A stretch of 64,000 nucleotides of DNA from Actinocorallia aurantiaca (GCF_039533685.1 NZ_BAAATZ010000012.1:62001-126000); one strand, 5' to 3'. Shown: positions 1 to 9,007, counted from the first letter of the stretch. The notes: generated by a model not told the origin, from the sequence alone. Translations and numbers: made by a program.

Positions 1-199
1 GGTTGAAGGAGGCCAGCATGGCGTGCGCCACATGGGAGTTCATCTTGATCAGGACCGAGGGCTGGCCGCCGGAGTCCACATAGGGAGAGACGCTGCAGGT
101 GTTGCTCACACCCCGGCTGCGCAGCCACTCCTGCATGGAGCGTTGCAGTTCGCCCGCGAGCATCACGGCCTGCTGGTCGCTTTCGCTGAGATATCCCAT
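1..199 (-). CDS. hypothetical protein, 3' part outside window
   Basis: The minus strand is open from an ATG at 199 to the left edge, giving 66 residues that begin MGYLSESDQQAVML and run off the window without a stop. A purine-rich GGAAGG lies about 8 nt upstream of the ATG, which supports this start. The visible part looks soluble: a helical N-terminus followed by a Ser/Gly-containing stretch. I do not recognise the family. The gene is divergent from the DUF397/XRE pair at 392-1625, and the roughly 190-nt spacer between them would hold both promoters. Confidence 0.6.
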   Translation of the reverse strand, partial: MGYLSESDQQAVMLAGELQRSMQEWLRSRGVSNTCSVSPYVDSGGQPSVLIKMNSHVAHAMLASFN

Positions 200-391
200 G
201 TCCGGCCTTCCGAGGGGAGAGAGAGCAGTCACCAGAAGCGGCCGGGAGCGAACCGCGATCAAGCCTGACTCCGAAGGTTTCGATGGTTATCTTCTGAGCT
301 GCCGGGCTTTCATGCAAGCGCAACTGATAAAACAGATACAAGTACAGATGCACGTGCAGACACCCTGAGTGACAATCGGACGAGGAGACGT

Positions 392-676
392 ATGGGCGCC
401 CCCCGGCCCTTCAACGGCATTCCGGCCCAGGCTCTCACCGCCGTGAGGTGGAGAAAGAGCAGGAACAGCAACCCCCAGGGCAGCTGCGTCGAGGTGGCCG
501 CCCTGCCCGGACCTGAGATCGCTCTCCGTAATTCCCGACATCCGGCCGGACCGGCTCTCATCTTCACCGTGGCGGAACTGTCGGCGTTCGTCCAGGGCGC
601 CAAGGACGGGGAGTTCGACGACCTGATCGTTCCGTGCCGGGGCTCGGAACTGCCAGACTGGAACCCGACCGCCTGA
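392..676 (+). CDS. DUF397 domain-containing protein
   Basis: This is a small protein of 94 aa with the DUF397 signature: WRKSRNSNPQGSCVEVA near residues 20-36, then LRNSRHPAGPAL and FTVAELSAFVQGAKDGEFD. DUF397 proteins occur in many copies in actinomycetes and are nearly always beside an XRE/DUF5753 regulator, as here with the next gene 19 nt downstream. In Streptomyces, pairs of this kind (bldB/whiJ type) influence development and antibiotic production. That role is known for the family and only inferred here. Confidence 0.9.
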   Translation: MGAPRPFNGIPAQALTAVRWRKSRNSNPQGSCVEVAALPGPEIALRNSRHPAGPALIFTVAELSAFVQGAKDGEFDDLIVPCRGSELPDWNPTA

Positions 677-695
677 ACTCTTCCAGGGGAGTCCC

Positions 696-1625
696 GTGCC
701 ACCTGCGCCCCATCCTGCCCCGTCCGCCTCCGCCGACGCCCGGACCTCCCCTCCCCTCGGTGCCGCCGGGGCCGCCCGCACCGGCCCCACCGCCCTGCGC
801 ATGATGGTCGGCGCGCAGTTGCGGCGGCTGCGGGAGCGCAGCGGGATCAGCCGCGAGGAGGCCGCCGACGCGATCCGCGCCACCCACTCCAAGATCAGCC
901 GGTTGGAGCTGGGCCGCAGCGGTTTCAAGCAGCGCGACCTCCTCGACCTGCTCGACCTCTACGGCGTCGGCGGCGCCGCCGAGCGCGCGACCCTGCTGGA
1001 GCTGGCGCGGCAGGCCGGCGAGCCGGGCTGGTGGCAGCGCTACCAGGACGTCATGCCCGGCTGGCTGGAGCCCTACATCGGCCTGGAGCAGGCGGCCGCG
1101 GTCATCCGCAGCTACGAGGTGCAGTTCGTGCACGGCCTCATGCAGACCGAGGACTACGCCCGCGCGGTGATCTCGATCGGCGCCGAGCACATGCCCGAGA
1201 ACGAGACGGAGCGACGGGTGGTGCTGCGCCTGAGCCGGCAGCGACTGCTCGCCGCCCCCGACCGGCCCCGGCTGTGGGCGGTGCTGGACGAGGCGGTGCT
1301 GCGCCGCCCGCTCGGCGGGCGCCAGGTCATGCGGGGCCAGCTGCGGCACCTGCTGGAACTGACCGAGGACCCCGCGGTCACGCTGCAGGTGGTGCCGTTC
1401 CGGGTGGGCGCCCACCCGGCGGCGGGCGGCCCCTTCACCATCCTGCGCTTCCCCCAGCCCGACCTGCCGGACGTGGTGTACCTCGAGCAGCTCAACAGCG
1501 CCCTGTACCTGGACAAGCCCGAGGAGGTCCGCGGCTACCTCGGCGCGATGGACCGGCTGTGCGTGGTGGCCGAGAGCGCCGAGCGCACCAGGGAGACGCT
1601 GCGCGAGCTGCTGCGGGAGATGTGA
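696..1625 (+). CDS. XRE-family HTH regulator with DUF5753 domain
   Basis: The 309-aa product has a Pro/Ala-rich N-terminal tail, then a helix-turn-helix around residues 28-85 (VGAQLRRLRERSGISREEAA, then a recognition helix with HSKISRLELG). A DUF5753 ligand- or partner-binding domain fills the remainder (WWQRYQDVMPGWLEPYIGLE onward). The GTG start at 696 has AGGGGAG 5 nt upstream. An ATG-initiated product beginning MMVGAQL would also keep the whole HTH. It forms a two-gene unit with the DUF397 gene at 392. It is probably a DNA-binding transcription factor whose activity is modulated by that small partner, an inference from similar pairs. Confidence 0.92.
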   Translation: MPPAPHPAPSASADARTSPPLGAAGAARTGPTALRMMVGAQLRRLRERSGISREEAADAIRATHSKISRLELGRSGFKQRDLLDLLDLYGVGGAAERATLLELARQAGEPGWWQRYQDVMPGWLEPYIGLEQAAAVIRSYEVQFVHGLMQTEDYARAVISIGAEHMPENETERRVVLRLSRQRLLAAPDRPRLWAVLDEAVLRRPLGGRQVMRGQLRHLLELTEDPAVTLQVVPFRVGAHPAAGGPFTILRFPQPDLPDVVYLEQLNSALYLDKPEEVRGYLGAMDRLCVVAESAERTRETLRELLREM

Positions 1626-1628
1626 GCC

Positions 1629-1658
1629 CGCCCCGCCCGGAAGCGTCCGGACGGGGCG
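1629..1658 (+). terminator. GC-rich hairpin after the XRE gene
   Basis: Positions 1629-1640 and 1647-1658 form a 12-bp stem with one C/A mismatch and a 6-nt loop (AAGCGT), starting 4 nt after the XRE stop codon. There is no T-tract, as is common for actinomycete terminators. Confidence 0.5.
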
Positions 1659-1734
1659 TCCGGGACATCGATCCCTGTCGGGCGGGACAACGCCCTCCCT
1701 ACCGTCGGAGAGTCATCCGAACGGGGAGGAAGAA

Positions 1735-2151
1735 GTGAACGCTCAGCACCTGCAGACCCTGGCGTGGCTCATCATGGGCTCGACCGGCAGCACTCCCGGA
1801 GTGCTCGGCATGGAAGGCGGCCGGCTGCGCTTCGAGGCGCACGGGCGGGGTGCGCTCACCATGGGCCAGCTGCGCACCCTGGAACAGCGCACGGGCCGTC
1901 CCGGGCTGACCGACCGGCTCACCATGGGCCACTCCCTCGTGCTCTTCGACGCCCCGATGCCGGAGGTGGGACAGGTGCGCTTCCCCTGGTACTACTTCGG
2001 CGGCGGCATGAAGCTGACGGTCGCCGGGGCCCCGTACCGGTTCTCCTTCCTCCAGCCGCAGAACACCCAGACCACCCCGGCGCACGTCGCGGGGATCGGC
2101 TCCGGACGGGCCAGCGGGCGCGCCTGGAAGGCGGCGCTGGCCGGAGTCTGA
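1735..2151 (+). CDS. hypothetical protein
   Basis: This is a 138-aa soluble protein starting at a GTG preceded by GGGGAGGAAGAA. It has no signal peptide or membrane segment. The central part alternates hydrophobic residues in strand-like runs (VRFPWYYFGGGMKLTV, then YRFSFLQPQNT), which suggests a small beta-rich fold possibly of PH-like type. That is only a pattern impression. The C-terminus is Ala/Gly-rich. It stands alone between a terminator and the STAND ATPase gene. I do not recognise a family. Confidence 0.65.
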   Translation: MNAQHLQTLAWLIMGSTGSTPGVLGMEGGRLRFEAHGRGALTMGQLRTLEQRTGRPGLTDRLTMGHSLVLFDAPMPEVGQVRFPWYYFGGGMKLTVAGAPYRFSFLQPQNTQTTPAHVAGIGSGRASGRAWKAALAGV

Positions 2152-2237
2152 CCTTCTCTGCCGCCCCTTTCCCGGGGAAACCCGGCCGCCGCTCCCGCCC
2201 CGGAGTTAGGATCGGCCTGGTGTCCCAGGGAGGCCGC

Positions 2238-4352
2238 ATGACCCGCACCGTCGAGCGCGACTCCGGAAATCTGCCCGCGGAGATCTCCAGCTTCGTGGGG
2301 CGGCACGAGGAACTCGACCGGCTCGCCGCCCTGCTGTGGCGATCCCGCCTGGTCACCGTCACCGGGATCGGCGGCGTCGGGAAGACCCGGACCGCGCTGC
2401 GCGCCGCCGAATCGGCCGGCGCCCGCTTCCCCCACGGGGTGTGGCTGGTCGACCTGTCCGGCCTCCAGGACCCCGATCTGCTCCCCCACACCGTCGCCCA
2501 CGCCCTGGGGGTGGCCGACCAGAGCGCGCGCCGCCAGCCGGAGGTGCTCGTCGACTTCCTGGCCGGACGCTCGCTCCTCCTCGTCCTCGACACCTGCGAG
2601 CACCTGCTGGAGGCCTGCGCGCAGCTCGTCGGGGAGCTGCTGCCCGCCGCGCCCGGGCTGCGCGTCCTGGCCACCAGCCGGCGCCCGCTCGGCCTGCCCG
2701 CCGAGCGGGTGATGGTCGTCGAGCCGCTGCCCGTCCCGGCCGAACCCGGCGACGGCGGCGAGGACCCCGGAGCCCTCCTCGGGCACGACTCCGTCGCCCT
2801 GTTCGTCGACCGGGCCGGTGCGGTCGACCCCGCGTTCTCCTTCGACGGCCCGACCCGCGACGCCGTCGCCCGGCTGTGCCGGCGGCTCGACGGCATCCCG
2901 CTCGCCATCGAGCTGGCCGCGGTCTGGCTGCGCACCCTCACCGCCGAGGAGCTCGCCGACCGGCTCGCCCGCCGCTTCTCCCTGCTGACCGGGGGCGACC
3001 GCAGCCTGGCCAGGCACGAGACCCTGCACGCGGCGATCGGCTGGAGCCACGAGCTGCTCACCCCGCCCGAACGGCTGCTCTGGGCGCGCCTCTCGGTCTT
3101 CCCCCACGGATTCGACACCTCCTCCGCCGTCCGGGTGTGCGCCGACGAGCGGCTGCCCACCTCCTGGATCCCCGGGCTGCTGGAGGGCCTGGTCGAGACC
3201 TCGATCCTGCTGCGCGAGCCCTGCGAGGGCTCGTTCGGGGAGAACTCCCGCTACCGGCTGCCCGTGCCGATCCGCGAGTACGGCGCGGGCTGGCTGGCCG
3301 AGCTCGGCGAACGCGAGCGCGTCCACCGGCGGCACCGCGACTGCTTCCTGGAGCTCGCCCGGCGCTACGAAGCCGAATGGCACGGCCCCATGGAGGTGGT
3401 GTGGTGCGACCGGATGCAGCGCGAGCTTCCCAACATCCGGGCCGCGCTGGAGTTCTGCCTGGACCGCCCCGGCGAGCGCGTCCGGGGACTGGAGATCTTC
3501 GGCTCCCTGTTCCTCTTCTGGCTGCCGTGCGGGCACATCCGCGAGGGCCGCCTCTACGCCGAGCGGCTGCTGGCCCTCGATCCCGCTCACGGGCCCGCCC
3601 TCACCAAGGCGCTGTGGGGCGTCGCCCGGCTCGCCACCGTCCAGGGGGACACCGAGGCCGGCCGGGTGTACCGCGCCCGGTGCCTGCGCCACGCCGAACG
3701 CCAGGGCGACCCGTCCGCCCTGGCCATGGCCGACTACGTCGCCGCCACCATCGCCATGGTCCAGGGCGATTTCGACGCCTCGGTACGGCTGCTGGAGAGC
3801 GCCGCGGTGCGCTACCGGAGCAACGGCGAGCACGGCGACCTGACCATGACCTACTTCCTGCACGCCCTGGTGCTGGTGCTGCGCGGGGCCCCGGACGAGG
3901 CGGTCGCGGTGTCCGAGCGGTGCCGCTCGTCGGCCCTGCGGAGCCTGGACGGCTGGGGGCTGTCGTTCGCCGATTATGTCCGGGCGCTGGCCGAGCTGCG
4001 CCGCGGCGACATCGCGAGCGCCGTCGAGTACGGGCGCGCCTCGCTGCGGTTCAAGACCAGGCTGGGGGACAGCGTCGGCTGCGCCCTGGCCGTGGACGTC
4101 CTGGCGCTGGCCGCCGCCCTCGGCGGGGATGCCGAGCGGGGGGCCAGGCTGCTGGGGCTGGGGCAGAAGATCTGGCGCACGTTCGGGATCACCTCGATCG
4201 GGTCCGAGGACCTGAGGCGCACCCGCGACGTGTGCGAGTCGCTGGCCAGGGAGGAGCTCGGGGCCCACGCCTACGAGCGGGAGTTCTCCCTGGGCGGCGG
4301 GTTGAACCTGGAGAGGGGTTTCGCCTACGCCATGGGTGAGGACTCCTGTTGA
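2238..4352 (+). CDS. STAND-type (NB-ARC) ATPase with TPR-like C-terminus
   Basis: The 704-aa product starts at the ATG at 2238, preceded by GGGAGG. The frame is open further upstream, but the sequence there is not protein-like. Residues about 15-60 contain FVGRHEEL and the Walker A motif GIGGVGKT. Walker B (LLLVLDTCEH) follows near 115, then the NB-ARC motifs TSRRPLGLP and GIPLAIELAA, then a winged-helix region (LLWARLSVFPHGFD). From about 380 onward the protein is helical and repeat-like, as in TPR sensors. Relatives include the ATPase core of AfsR/LuxR-type regulators, but no SARP or LuxR DNA-binding domain is present at either end, so it is not itself an obvious transcription factor. It lies directly before a second ATPase of the same type. 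Confidence 0.88.
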   Translation: MTRTVERDSGNLPAEISSFVGRHEELDRLAALLWRSRLVTVTGIGGVGKTRTALRAAESAGARFPHGVWLVDLSGLQDPDLLPHTVAHALGVADQSARRQPEVLVDFLAGRSLLLVLDTCEHLLEACAQLVGELLPAAPGLRVLATSRRPLGLPAERVMVVEPLPVPAEPGDGGEDPGALLGHDSVALFVDRAGAVDPAFSFDGPTRDAVARLCRRLDGIPLAIELAAVWLRTLTAEELADRLARRFSLLTGGDRSLARHETLHAAIGWSHELLTPPERLLWARLSVFPHGFDTSSAVRVCADERLPTSWIPGLLEGLVETSILLREPCEGSFGENSRYRLPVPIREYGAGWLAELGERERVHRRHRDCFLELARRYEAEWHGPMEVVWCDRMQRELPNIRAALEFCLDRPGERVRGLEIFGSLFLFWLPCGHIREGRLYAERLLALDPAHGPALTKALWGVARLATVQGDTEAGRVYRARCLRHAERQGDPSALAMADYVAATIAMVQGDFDASVRLLESAAVRYRSNGEHGDLTMTYFLHALVLVLRGAPDEAVAVSERCRSSALRSLDGWGLSFADYVRALAELRRGDIASAVEYGRASLRFKTRLGDSVGCALAVDVLALAAALGGDAERGARLLGLGQKIWRTFGITSIGSEDLRRTRDVCESLAREELGAHAYEREFSLGGGLNLERGFAYAMGEDSC

Positions 4353-4389
4353 GACGGCACACCACCTTTTCCTCGCGAGATGAGGCCTG

Positions 4390-6693
4390 ATGGGGACGCG
4401 GACGGGACTCGACGACCTGATGCGCAGGCGGACGACGGCGGACCGGGGCTCCGACCCCACCCGCTGGCTGGCCGAGATGGCCGCGCCCGGCTGGGTGGAC
4501 CTCGCCCTGATGTACGTCGCCGACCGGGTGCTCACCGGCGCTCCCGAGGACGCCCGGCGGGACGGCGAGGGCATGCCGGTGCGCCGCACCGCGTCCGTCG
4601 GCAGGGACGCCGCGTTGACCGGGCTCTTCCCCGAGCGCGAGCTCGCCCGCTGGCCCCATGACACCCCCACCATGCGCGCGCTTTCGCGGGGAGAGGCGGT
4701 GCACCTGGCGGTGGCGGGCGGCGAGGGCGCCGCGCGGCTCGCCGCGGACCTGGGCGAGCCGCGGCTGGCCGAGGCGGCGCGCACCCGCATGGTGCTGCTG
4801 CTCCCGCTGCTGGACTCCGGCGGGCTGATGGGCGCGGCGCTGCTGCTGTCGGCCGTGCCGCTGCCCGGGCACCGGCTCGACGCCCTGGTCGAGCTGGCCC
4901 GCTGGACCGGCCAGGCCCTGGGCGCGGGACGCGAGCTGCGCGACCGGCTGTCGCTCGTCTCGGAGCTGGAACGGGCGGCCCTCCCGCCGCAGGAGGTGAG
5001 CCGGCCGGGCCTGGAGGTGGCGACCCGGGTGAAGCAGCCCCTCGACGGCCACTGGTGCGACGTGCTGGTCCTGCCCGCCGGGCGCACCGGCCTGGTCGTC
5101 GGGGAGACCGGCGGCTCCGGGCCGCGGGCCGCCGCCCTGCTGCTGCGGCTGCGCGCCCAGATCCAGGCGCTGGCCCTGGCCGACCTGGCGCCGGGCCCCC
5201 TGCTGGACCTGCTGGACAGGCTCGTCCGGCAGCAGGACGGCGTGCGGAGCGGATCCGGCGTCAGCTGCCTGTACGCGGTGCACGACCCCGCGGCGGGCGA
5301 GCTCCGGCTCGCCTCCGCGGGCCGGATCACCTCGGTCCTGGTCCGCCCGGACGGCCGGGCCGAGTTCCTGGAACCCGAGCCCGCCCTGCCCCTGGGAGGC
5401 GGGCAGATCGCCTATTCGACCCGCTTCCTGGACCTCGAACCCGGCTCCCTGCTGCTGCTGGGGACCCGGGGCCTGGCCCTCGTCGGCGAGGACCTCGTGG
5501 GAGTCGACCGGAGCCGGGCCGGCGGGCCCTCGCTCACCGAGGCGTCGGAGTTCACCGGCGTCGGCGGCCTGGCGGGACTGTGCGACCGGCTGCTGAAGAG
5601 CACCGGTCCGGACACGGTGGCGCTGCTGGCCGCCCGGCTGCCCGCGCCCGCCGCCGCGCCCGGCGAGGCGGTCTCCGCCTCCTGGCGCCGGCCGACGCGC
5701 GACGGCGAGTTCGTCGGACGCACCTCGGAGCTGCACGAGGTGCGGCGGATGCTGGAGGACGCCCGGCTGGTGACGGTCACCGGCGGCCCCGGCATCGGCA
5801 AGTCCCGCCTGGCCTGGGAGAGCGCCGCCTCCCTCGTCCACGACTTCCCCGACGGTGTCGTCAGCGTCGACCTGGCCGCGGTGCGCTCGCCCTCCGAGGT
5901 GCCCCGCGCGGTGGAGGGCGCGCTGCGCGAGTCCGTCGGCCTGTCCCTGGTCGAGCTCACCGACCGGAGCCTGCTGCTGGTGCTGGACGGCTGCGACGGC
6001 CTGCTGGACGCCTGCGCCCTGTTCGTCCGGTCCCTGCTGCGGGCGGCGCCGCGGCTGCGGGTGCTGAGCACCGGACGGCAGCCGTTCGGGCTCACCGGCG
6101 AGCACGTGCTGCCGCTGTCCCCGCTGGGGCTGGACGCCGCGGCCCGGTTGTTCACCTCCCTCTGCGGGGCACGGACCGCCGGAGAGGACCCCGCGGACGT
6201 GCGGCGGCTGTGCGCGCGGCTCGACGCGGTCCCCCTCATGGTGGAGCTCGCCGCCCGCAGCGCGTCCCCCGGCCTGTCCGCCTCCGCCTTCGCCGACCGG
6301 TTCGACGCGTTCGGGGACTTCGACGGGTTCGGGGACGAGGAGGCCGCGGCCGCGGCCCGCGCCGCCGTCGAGTCGAGCCACGAGCTGTGCACCGGGGAGG
6401 AGCGGCTGCTGTGGGCGCGCCTGTCGGTGTTCGACGGCCGGTTCGACCTGCACGCGGTGGAGCGGGTCTGCGTGGACGGCCTGCTTCCCGTCGAGGAGAT
6501 GCTGCCCGCGCTGTCGGCGCTGGTCGGCAAGTCCGTCGTCGCCAGCGAGATGGGGCGCCGCGGGCGCGGATACCGGCTGCTGCACGGGGTGCGCGGCTAC
6601 GGCAGGGAGCGGCTGGCCGCGCTGCCCGGGAACGAGGCCCTGTTCCGGCGGCGCGACGAGTGGCTCACGGGACCGGAGGGCCGCGGTCTGTAG
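4390..6693 (+). CDS. GAF-like / degenerate PP2C (SpoIIE-like) / STAND ATPase fusion
   Basis: This 767-aa fusion has a GAF-like region at about 30-180, a SpoIIE/RsbU-like PP2C fold at about 190-430, and a STAND ATPase from about 440 to the end (FVGRTSEL, Walker A GGPGIGKS near 465, Walker B LLLVLDGCDG). The PP2C part keeps the family layout but not its metal-binding acidic residues. The usual GGDWYD is DGHWCD, GDVxGHG is GETGGSG, and the YTDG loop is GTRGL. It is therefore probably catalytically dead and serves as a sensing or binding module. The start lies 37 nt after the paralogous ATPase gene at 2238, so they are likely co-transcribed. Confidence 0.85.
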   Translation: MGTRTGLDDLMRRRTTADRGSDPTRWLAEMAAPGWVDLALMYVADRVLTGAPEDARRDGEGMPVRRTASVGRDAALTGLFPERELARWPHDTPTMRALSRGEAVHLAVAGGEGAARLAADLGEPRLAEAARTRMVLLLPLLDSGGLMGAALLLSAVPLPGHRLDALVELARWTGQALGAGRELRDRLSLVSELERAALPPQEVSRPGLEVATRVKQPLDGHWCDVLVLPAGRTGLVVGETGGSGPRAAALLLRLRAQIQALALADLAPGPLLDLLDRLVRQQDGVRSGSGVSCLYAVHDPAAGELRLASAGRITSVLVRPDGRAEFLEPEPALPLGGGQIAYSTRFLDLEPGSLLLLGTRGLALVGEDLVGVDRSRAGGPSLTEASEFTGVGGLAGLCDRLLKSTGPDTVALLAARLPAPAAAPGEAVSASWRRPTRDGEFVGRTSELHEVRRMLEDARLVTVTGGPGIGKSRLAWESAASLVHDFPDGVVSVDLAAVRSPSEVPRAVEGALRESVGLSLVELTDRSLLLVLDGCDGLLDACALFVRSLLRAAPRLRVLSTGRQPFGLTGEHVLPLSPLGLDAAARLFTSLCGARTAGEDPADVRRLCARLDAVPLMVELAARSASPGLSASAFADRFDAFGDFDGFGDEEAAAAARAAVESSHELCTGEERLLWARLSVFDGRFDLHAVERVCVDGLLPVEEMLPALSALVGKSVVASEMGRRGRGYRLLHGVRGYGRERLAALPGNEALFRRRDEWLTGPEGRGL

Positions 6694-6696
6694 GCT
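6691..6696 (+). promoter_or_regulatory. -10 box TAGGCT, leaderless start for the O-methyltransferase gene
   Basis: TAGGCT lies exactly 6 nt before the ATG at 6703, and no Shine-Dalgarno is present. It overlaps the TAG stop of the preceding gene. The same box and spacing recur at 11692 and 37396, which supports a leaderless transcript. Confidence 0.5.
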
Positions 6697-6702
6697 CGGA
6701 TC

Positions 6703-7350
6703 ATGGATTTCCTCGATCCCCGGATCAGCGACTACCTGCTGGCCCACTGCACTCCCGCCGACGACGTCCTGCGCGATCTGGCGGCCGAGACCGCCGCGGC
6801 GCTGCCCGGGCAGGCGAGGATGCAGATCTCCCACGACGAGGGGGAGTTCCTCACCCTGCTGGTCCGGCTCAGCGGGGCGCGGCGCGCCGTCGAGGTGGGG
6901 GTCTTCACCGGCTACTCCTCGATCTGCATCGCGCGCGGCCTGCCGGGGGACGGCGAGCTGCTGGCCCTGGACGTCAGCGAGGAGTGGACGTCCGTCGCGC
7001 GCCGCTACTGGGAGCGCGCCGGCCTGGCCGGGCGCATCACCCTGCGGCTGGGCCCGGCCGCCGAGAGCCTGCGCGCCCTGCCGGAGGAGCCGGTGTTCGA
7101 CTTCGGCTTCATCGACGCCGACAAGGGCGGCTACCCCGTCTACTACGAGGAGCTGCTGGCCCGGCTGCGGCCCGGCGGACTGCTGGTGCTGGACAACGTG
7201 CTGCGCGGCGGCCGGGTCGTCGACCCGGCCGCGCAGGGGGCCGAGGACCTGGTCATCAAGGAGCTCAACGACCGGATCGCCGCGGACCCCCGCGTCACCT
7301 CGGTGATGCTCCCGCTGCGCGACGGCGTCACCCTCGTCCGCAGGAGCTGA
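6703..7350 (+). CDS. class I SAM-dependent O-methyltransferase (caffeoyl-CoA OMT family)
   Basis: The 215-aa product is full length for the Methyltransf_3/CCoAOMT family. The SAM-binding motif I is EVGVFTGYSS (residues about 64-73). The acidic ribose-binding residue is in LLALDVSEEW, the metal/SAM region is FIDADKGGY, and the post-strand motif is LLVLDNVLRGG. Family members use a divalent metal to methylate catechol-type hydroxyls. The substrate here is unknown. The gene is convergent with a P450 gene only 7 bp away, so tailoring of the same small molecule is possible but not shown. Confidence 0.92.
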   Translation: MDFLDPRISDYLLAHCTPADDVLRDLAAETAAALPGQARMQISHDEGEFLTLLVRLSGARRAVEVGVFTGYSSICIARGLPGDGELLALDVSEEWTSVARRYWERAGLAGRITLRLGPAAESLRALPEEPVFDFGFIDADKGGYPVYYEELLARLRPGGLLVLDNVLRGGRVVDPAAQGAEDLVIKELNDRIAADPRVTSVMLPLRDGVTLVRRS

Positions 7351-7357
7351 CGGGCGG

Positions 7358-8710
7358 TCAGGCGGGCCTGACCTCCTTCACCACGACCGGGACCCCGTCG
7401 CGGGGCCGCATCGCGGTGATGCTCCGGGGCCTGACGGGCGCGCCGGTGTGCTCCAGCTCGGTCCTGGCCAGCAGCCGCGCCAGGGTGACCTTGAGGCCGG
7501 TGGTGGCGAGGACCGATCCGACGCAGCGGTGCTGGCCGCCGCCGAACGGCAGGAACGACGCGGGGGTGGCCGGGATGTGGCCGGGCGAGGCGGGGTCCCA
7601 CCGGTCGGGGCGGAACGTGTCGGGATCGGGCCAGACCGACGCCATCCGGTGCGTGACGTAGGGGCTGTAGATGAGCATGGCCCCCGCGGGCACCCGGTGG
7701 CCCTCGAACACGAAGTCCTCCGCCACCTTGCGGGCGCTCATCACGACCGGGGGGAAGAGGCGGAGCGTCTCGTCGACAACGTGGTCGAGGTAGGCGCACT
7801 CCTTCAGGGTCTCGGCCGTCGGCGGTCCGGGCGGGAGCTCGCGCCTGGCGCGTTCCCACACGCCCTCGGTGGTGAGCATGAAGTGGACGGCCCAGCCGAG
7901 CGCGGCGCTGGTGGTCTCGTAGCCGGCCCCCATGAGGCTGATCGCCTGGTCCTGCAGTTCGACGTCGGTGAGGCCGCCGCCGTCCTCGTCCCGGGAGTCC
8001 AGCAGCAGTCCCAGCACGTCGTCGCGGGGGGCGGGGTCCATCCGGCGGTCGGCGATCTCCTGCTCCAGCCGCTCCAGGACGGTCGCGCGGGCCTCCAGGA
8101 CCTTGCGCCAGAACGGATTGGGCACCGCGCGCAGCGCGACGAGCTGGCTGTAGGGGCGGTCGATGCCGTCGAGGAGGGTCTGCAGTTCGCCGCCGAGGAG
8201 TTCCTCGTCCGCGGCGAGCCGGTCGCCGAAGAGGAGCTCGACGGTGGTGCGGCGGGTGAGTTCGCGCAGGGACGCGTAGACGTCGAGGGTCTCGCCCTCC
8301 TTCCAGGTGTCGAGGAGCGCGTCGGCGTTCTCCGCCATCCGCGCGATGTAGCCGTCGACCCTGCGGCGGTGGAAGGCGGGCTGGACCAGCCGTCTGCGGC
8401 GCCGGTGCGCCTCGCCGTCGGAGGCGATGAGCGCGGTCTCCCCGTTGACGGGGACGAGCACGTCGAAGGCCTCTCTGACGGTGAAAAGCCCCGAGTTCGC
8501 AAAGAGAAAGGCATTCGCCTCAGGGCCGAACATCAGCACATATTTCACCGGCCCCCAGCCAAAACCGGCGATACTCCCAGAGGCGCTCTGAACCCGTTGC
8601 AAACCCTCATAAGGGTCACGCGCCAGCATCAGTCCGAGCCGTGCCAATGCCGACAACGAAGAAAGTCCGGGAAGGTCGGTAACACGAGTAACGTCTGATT
8701 CGTCGCTCAC
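7358..8710 (-). CDS. cytochrome P450
   Basis: The 450-aa product has all P450 landmarks in order: the I-helix oxygen-activation motif GAGYETTS, the K-helix ExxR motif in ETLRLFPPV, the PERF-like region FRPDRWDP, and the heme-thiolate loop FGGGQHRCVG. There is no N-terminal membrane anchor, so it is a soluble bacterial type that needs separate redox partners, none of which are encoded nearby. The chosen GTG start at 8710 has a weak ribosome site. A later start near MLARDPYEGL is possible without loss of fold. The substrate cannot be predicted. Unlike many actinomycete CYPs it has LFPPV after ExxR. Confidence 0.95.
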   Translation of the reverse strand: MSDESDVTRVTDLPGLSSLSALARLGLMLARDPYEGLQRVQSASGSIAGFGWGPVKYVLMFGPEANAFLFANSGLFTVREAFDVLVPVNGETALIASDGEAHRRRRRLVQPAFHRRRVDGYIARMAENADALLDTWKEGETLDVYASLRELTRRTTVELLFGDRLAADEELLGGELQTLLDGIDRPYSQLVALRAVPNPFWRKVLEARATVLERLEQEIADRRMDPAPRDDVLGLLLDSRDEDGGGLTDVELQDQAISLMGAGYETTSAALGWAVHFMLTTEGVWERARRELPPGPPTAETLKECAYLDHVVDETLRLFPPVVMSARKVAEDFVFEGHRVPAGAMLIYSPYVTHRMASVWPDPDTFRPDRWDPASPGHIPATPASFLPFGGGQHRCVGSVLATTGLKVTLARLLARTELEHTGAPVRPRSITAMRPRDGVPVVVKEVRPA

Positions 8711-8728
8711 CGCGCCACTATCGCATGG

Positions 8729-9007
8729 TTAATTGAATTCTGGAGTACTTTCCCGATCACGACCCTGTCTCGCCTCCAGCAGCCACGGGCCGAGCAGCGC
8801 GTCGGGGTCCAGCCCCGCCGCCCGCAGCCGGGCCACCGCCGTGGGGACGCCCATCGGACGCCGCTTTGCGGGCCCGAACCCGGCCCGCCTCCGGCCGGTC
8901 AGCCTGCGCCACACCACGAACACCGCGGTGACCGCCAGGAACGTCACGACGAAGAGCAGGGGCAGGATCATCAGGTCCGAGGGGAAGGACGCGCCGTCCT
9001 CGATCAT
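8729..9007 (-). CDS. small single-span membrane protein
   Basis: The 92-aa product has one strongly hydrophobic segment at about residues 13-33 (ILPLLFVVTFLAVTAVFVV), followed by a basic stretch (RRLTGRRRAG) that predicts a cytoplasmic C-terminus. Its ATG overlaps the TGA of the coiled-coil gene upstream (ATGA), so the two are translationally coupled and probably work together at the membrane. I do not recognise a family. Confidence 0.75.
   Translation of the reverse strand: MIEDGASFPSDLMILPLLFVVTFLAVTAVFVVWRRLTGRRRAGFGPAKRRPMGVPTAVARLRAAGLDPDALLGPWLLEARQGRDRESTPEFN

Noticed and set aside
2238..4352. SARP/AfsR or LAL-type transcription factor
   Set aside because: No N-terminal OmpR-like or C-terminal LuxR DNA-binding domain can be seen; only the ATPase and repeat parts are present.
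1992..5330. 1112-codon open frame on the minus strand
   Set aside because: It lies antisense to the two STAND ATPase genes, is Pro/Gly/Gln/Arg-rich without any motif, and results from high third-position GC.
4189..6834. 881-codon open frame on the minus strand
   Set aside because: Antisense shadow of the PP2C/STAND fusion gene, which has clear Walker motifs on the plus strand.
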